DNA of 64,000 nucleotides. Source: Copromyces sp. CBS 386.78. Taxonomy: Eukaryota > Ascomycota > Sordariomycetes > Sordariales > Sordariaceae. Where the stretch lies: positions 100,650 to 164,649 of the forward strand of contig MU839179.1 in assembly GCA_030685235.1 (NCBI GenBank), written 5' to 3'. Position 1 is the first letter of the stretch. Each line of letters opens with the position of its first letter. This document shows, in pieces, positions 60,201 through 64,000 of this stretch. The translations under genes and the position numbers were made by a program. The notes beneath the pieces were generated by a model. That model did not search any database and was not told the DNA's origin. It saw nothing but the letters and a program-made list of their open reading frames with translations.

Positions 60201-60730
60201 GCCTGGACGGGTCGGCGCGGCGTTCGGCTTCCAACTGCAAAAGAAAGTTCCAGGCCATGTCGTAGACACTGCTCTTGGGTGCAGGGCCCTGGCACTGGAG
60301 GGGATGGCGTAGGCGCGTATCGTAGCCATAGGTCATGATCCTTGCGTTCGGCAAGGTGCCAGGAAGCAGATCGCGAGGCCAATAGACTGGAGCATGTTTC
60401 TCTCTTGCCGAGCCGAAGGATCTAGGGAAGGTTGCAGTCCTTCGTCTCTTGGAGGGAGGCTCGCTGGGGTCAGATGGAGCTACATTCAACGACATGACAC
60501 GGCCCCCTTTGTGCGTCCATGTTTTCTCCGGGTGACCGGTGAATCCATGCACAAACACAACACTGTGACAAGATAGAGGTTAGGGGTAGATCACAAACAA
60601 GGGGAGCTCGAAGGGAAAGGTCGCACTCAATCGAAGGCTGCAGGGGCTCAAACAAAACCGTAAAGCCAGTCGCAGACACCGGTTCTTCGCAGGCCCGTGG
60701 ACGGCGCGCAGTTGCTTGCTTCTCATCCAT
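57237..60730 (-). CDS. Alpha/beta-hydrolase (SesB-like) - NACHT - ankyrin NLR protein
   Basis: Exons 60730-60627, 60562-59839 and 59771-57237 give 1120 residues, all in frame. The N-terminal effector is an alpha/beta-hydrolase of the SesB/DUF676 type: DVVFVHGFTGHPEKTW near 36, the nucleophile motif FIAHSLGGILVKEAL near 155-170, then FFGTPHGRADPRGAL. A linker leads to a NACHT module with Walker A GKPGTGKSTIMKFA near 418, Walker B VVCFIDALDECEE near 520 and the downstream FLSSRYYP block. A long winged/helical region follows, then three to four ankyrin repeats from about residue 1000 (such as NPLCLAAAKGHANIVSILLE and TPLMSATRGGHTAVVSLLLD). The protein stops soon after an incomplete last repeat. 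Fungal NLRs of this plan sense non-self and trigger a response through the N-terminal enzyme. Which ligand this one sees is unknown. Confidence 0.93.
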
Positions 60731-62339
60731 GTTGCGTTGGAGACTAGTGGGAAAGTGTGTTGGTTGATGTCGATGTTCTCAAACGAAAAGACATGGGAAT
60801 CGAGTCGTAGATAACACTGACCATGAAGAGAAGATGTTTTGGAAATTCTCAAGCTTCATCCTCCACTTCCTTCTCCCGGTCTCCTTCTCCTGGCTGATCT
60901 TCATCTCCGCGCTACTCGGTATTCCATGACCAGACAGCTGCGCGGCCAATCGTGGTGTTGACATGTTATCGGCTTGCAGGCCTCAGAATGTGTAGGATAG
61001 TTGTTGCTTCCATGGATTCGTCGCGAGGGTCCGTGGAAATATGAAGGCGGAGGCAAAGTCCACCACCCCGAGTGTCGGCTGTGGGGAAGACCATCATGAA
61101 GCAATTGCGGCCTCAATGATTGAAATGGTTGAGAGCAAATCCAGTGTCCGCCGTGGAAATGTTGTCGACGAGGCCTCTTGTTGATGAGAGCTGAAGATTT
61201 GAACAGGTGAAGATGGATTGGACAATGGACAAGGGAAATTTGGGTGACATTGAAATGAGTTGTCACAACAGCCACAAACACGGGGCTGTGGGTGGGTACA
61301 GGCACCCAGCCGGTGCGGATAGCCTCTTAGCAGATAACGTGCAGAACATACATATTAACTGTTAAGGACCCATCTGTGGCTACCTGTGGCTACCTGCTGC
61401 GGCTGACAGATCTGCAGGGGCAACTGTGCCTCGCTGTTCCTTCCCAACTTTCTGCCTGATTCAAGGAAGACGACCGGTGAAGACGACGCAACTGCCAAGA
61501 TCCCGCAATGGCTTCTCCTTCCTCATTACAAAATCGTCATGATTCGTGAGATCCCGAGGTCCATCCATCTCTCCTACCGTCCCTTCCTTGCCTTGCTTGA
61601 CTCTTCTGTTCAGAACCGCTCTTGCCGCAGATCTTCTCGGTCAGCCCCGACCACAACCTTCCCGGCCTGACGACACCATTCGGCGCAGCACCAACCCAAC
61701 GATTGCTCTTTCCATCCAGTTCCTGCGAAGCACACGATTGACCGTTAGCAGAAAGAACGAGCGGAAAAAGGAGAACAGCCTGAGGTAATTTCCACCTGCG
61801 CAACAAACAGGAAACCACCTATCACCGCTGCCCACGTCGCAAACTGCTACCTGCTTCACCTTTCTTCAGCCACCGTCAGACCTCGAGTGTTGCAAGCGAA
61901 TTGGCAAATAAACCGACGGCAGCCTGACCCCTTGACGACATCATTGCTCGCTGCCCGTGGTTATGGACATTGACCGGTCTCACTCCCGTCAGCAGGCTGC
62001 TCACAGCACAGGCATTTCAACTCCGAACCAAAATCTCACCCAATCTCTCGATGAGCTAAAATTCGGCATACGAGTGGCTGGCTGTCTTCCAGTCTGCTAA
62101 CTGCCACCGGCACCGGCTGTGAGACGATAAGTCTGGATGGATAGTCGGACTTGGTCAAGCCTGGACTTGTTGGGTGGATTCTGTCTACAGTTAGACTTGT
62201 CAGGTCACAGCACCGGCGGCGGCGGCGGGGCGCTCGGGGAGGGGGGTAGGGCCCGGCCGGCGCGGGGGTGGAGACGGGGGCGGCGACCCGGGCGCTGGGG
62301 AGGTCAAGCAGGCGGTTGTACTCCTGTCTACATTCATTG
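60731..62339. other. Intergenic, no supported gene
   Basis: This is the upstream region of the NLR gene and about 1.4 kb beyond it. Open frames on the minus strand (61305-60901) and others are His/Pro-rich and without family features. A GC-rich patch at about 62215-62305 contains GGCGGCGGC-type repeats. Confidence 0.45.
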
Positions 62340-62677
62340 TCAGTTCGGCTCGTTCTTGCGGTTTCTGGAGCGGGAAGTTAGGAGAAACTTAAGGTACTCG
62401 TCGATCACCTTGTCCTTGTACAGCTCAGCAGCGTTGCTCCGACGCCTCTGCGGCGAGGGCAGCATCGCGAGCATTGCGCTCGGCTGCCTCCTTCTCGTAG
62501 CGGGCCTGAACGGTGGCCAGCAGAGGCCTGGGCGGCGCTGGCGGCGGCACGACTCTCGCGCAATTCATTCTCTAGGGCGCGAATGCGAACGGCGGAGGGG
62601 GTGGTGTTTCTCGAGCCGGGCGGGCGGCCACGGCCACGGCCGGTGGGCGTCGGGGGCGGGCGCGGGGGTGAGGACAT
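62340..62677 (-). pseudogene. Frameshifted AT-hook coiled-coil relic
   Basis: The minus strand opens MSSPPRPPPTPTGRGRGRPP, an AT-hook (GRGRGRPPGS), followed by SAVRIRALENELRESRAAA, a coiled-coil start. The helical, Ala/Glu/Arg-rich sequence continues only in a second frame (LATVQARYEKEAAERNARDA) and then in a third (NAAELYKDKVIDEYLKFLL) before a stop at 62342-62340. Two single-base shifts therefore break it. The complete protein would be a short DNA-binding coiled-coil protein. I cannot say whether it comes from a host gene or a transposon accessory gene. Confidence 0.65.
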
Positions 62678-64000
62678 CGTGGTGATTGACGGTTTCTGGT
62701 CGTGAGGGAAAGGTCAGCGTGAGCTCAGATTGGAAATGAGGCATTCCTCGCTGCGCTGGATGGCGATGCTGCGGCGGAGGTGACCGAAGGTCTTCTTGTC
62801 CACTGGACCGGCCGGCGCCGCCTCCTAGGCAGCTGCGAGGCGCTGGGTCAGGGACGAAGCCCGATCACACCGCTTGTTGTCATTGTGGCAGGTCATACAG
62901 GAGGCGACGCCGGGAGAGTCTATCTACAGCAGCTAGTCTTTTCCTCCGATCATCAATCTGAACATCATTATCAATGTCCTGCTTTGTGACCGCGTGTGCC
63001 TTTTACACTGGCACCCTTGAGGGCTTCGGCAACGCTGGTGGCACTTATCCAAACGTATTTCAGGTCACTCCACTGAGTCCACTAGACACAAACGTTACGG
63101 AACGCACACCAACGGAGATCGTACCTACACGCTGTACGGGCGGCCGTTGAGGTGCCGTATAAGCAATCGCCTCTTTAGTAGATTGGATGAAGATATTCAT
63201 AGTTATGCTTCGAATAGATTTCACCCAGGGGCGAAAACTGGCACCTTCGGCAAAGGTATAGGTTAGCTATAAGACGAAGCGCTAAACATGAGACGGACAA
63301 AAGGCTTTAAAATGAAGACAATACTTTATACGGAGGGAATATGCAGGGAAAAATAAGGGAATATTGAGGGAGAACGGACGGAATATCGAGAGAGAACGGG
63401 GGCCTTTAAGTCGCGGGAAGCAGTAGTAGCTAGGGATAAAGGAGAGAGCCCGTAGTAAGTCACGCTCGGTGTCATCTCCATTGTCGAGATTCCTAATTCC
63501 TAGAGGTAGAAATCATGGCCGTCTCCGCTGAGTAGGGGCTGTGGATAAGCGGCGTGCGAGCAAACAACATGGACGTGACCAGGAGACAGACTAGAACATG
63601 GACGTGTCAGTGACGCACCAAACCGGAGTAGACGCAGGGATGGAAGAATGAATAGAAAAGTTAGTACCTTGTCCAAGTAAGACGAATGATTCAATGTTCA
63701 AAAAAAATGGAAAATGCCCTAAGGGGCGAAGATAGGCCAAGGGTCGATACCGGCGTTTACCTACTATGCTAGATTTGGCAAGTTCCCTGAGGGAGACTTG
63801 ACACCCTTCACGTCGCGAACGTACTAGCAAGCCTTTTGAGTAAAATGGTGAAACACAGTGTACTTACCTACTTTTGGTAAAAAATGAATCCGTATTATTT
63901 TATTTTGAGAAAGTCTTTTCGCACCGCCATCAAAGTCTATTCGCACCGCCGCCCCGCCGTCGCCCCGCCCATCCCGTACGCTAATGCACCCCAAAATTTT
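62678..64000. other. Terminal stretch, no supported gene
   Basis: No frame here has family features. The part from about 63160 to 63480 is purine-rich with recurrent GGGAATAT and GAGAACGG words, which may derive from an old repeat. TTCGCACCGCC occurs twice near 63918-63950. The window ends inside unassigned DNA. Confidence 0.4.

Noticed and set aside
62137..62685. A 182-codon plus-strand frame over the AT-hook relic.
   Set aside because: The plus frame is Gly/Arg-rich from GC-rich DNA. The minus strand gives a better protein-like reading with an AT-hook and coiled coil, although broken.

Overview
This is a nuclear window from a filamentous ascomycete, most likely Neurospora or a close Sordariaceae relative. 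The reasons are short (about 50-170 bp) introns with Neurospora-like GTAAGT donors and CTAAC branch sites, an ACU-8-type acetyl-CoA hydrolase, HET and NACHT proteins, long intergenic spaces rich in GGTACCTA-type words, and two AT-rich blocks with the signature of repeat-induced point mutation (RIP): CpA/TpG dinucleotides replaced by TpA while CpG survives. All exon structures were worked out by eye from reading frame, splice signals and family motifs.

Layout. 1-9.4 kb: a 2EXR-domain gene (+) and acu-8 (-), then about 3 kb without a convincing gene. 9.4-12.6 kb: a RIP-degraded hAT DNA transposon with terminal inverted repeats and an exact 8-bp target duplication. 15.3-17.0 kb: an UNC-93/DUF895-type membrane protein (+). 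17.9-19.4 kb: a small non-autonomous hAT-like element (exact 8-bp duplication) inserted just after a plausible ATG, followed by degenerate tandem repeats. 19.6-21.4 kb: an unrecognised coiled-coil gene (+). 22.5-30.0 kb: a complete but RIP-killed Ty3/gypsy LTR retrotransposon in minus orientation, with two 357-bp LTRs and a GAACA target duplication.

30.0-31.6 kb holds two truncated genes joined head to head: the 3' part of a laccase (-) and the last exon of an NRPS-like/PKS thioesterase (+). They look like the remains of a divergent secondary-metabolism gene pair. From 32.5 to 60.7 kb is an accessory, possibly allorecognition-related region. It contains three intact paralogues (32.6, 53.5, 55.6 kb) and two broken copies (34.8-35.9 kb) of a secreted, Kex2-processed six-cysteine protein family; a 2304-residue SF1 helicase / NFX1 zinc finger / triple CbbX-type AAA+ protein; a HET-domain protein; and an alpha/beta-hydrolase-NACHT-ankyrin NLR. 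Between them lie a conserved unknown fungal protein, a tRNA-Arg(CCT) gene with a small intron, a Q/G/Y-rich glycine-zipper protein and a Tc1/mariner-like MITE. The last 3.3 kb has only a frameshifted AT-hook relic.

The genes do not form one pathway. acu-8 and the UNC-93-like gene look like ordinary genes. The NLR, HET protein, helicase-AAA fusion and fast-evolving secreted paralogues, in a transposon-rich setting, are what one expects of a fungal conflict or self/non-self region. That functional link is inference.
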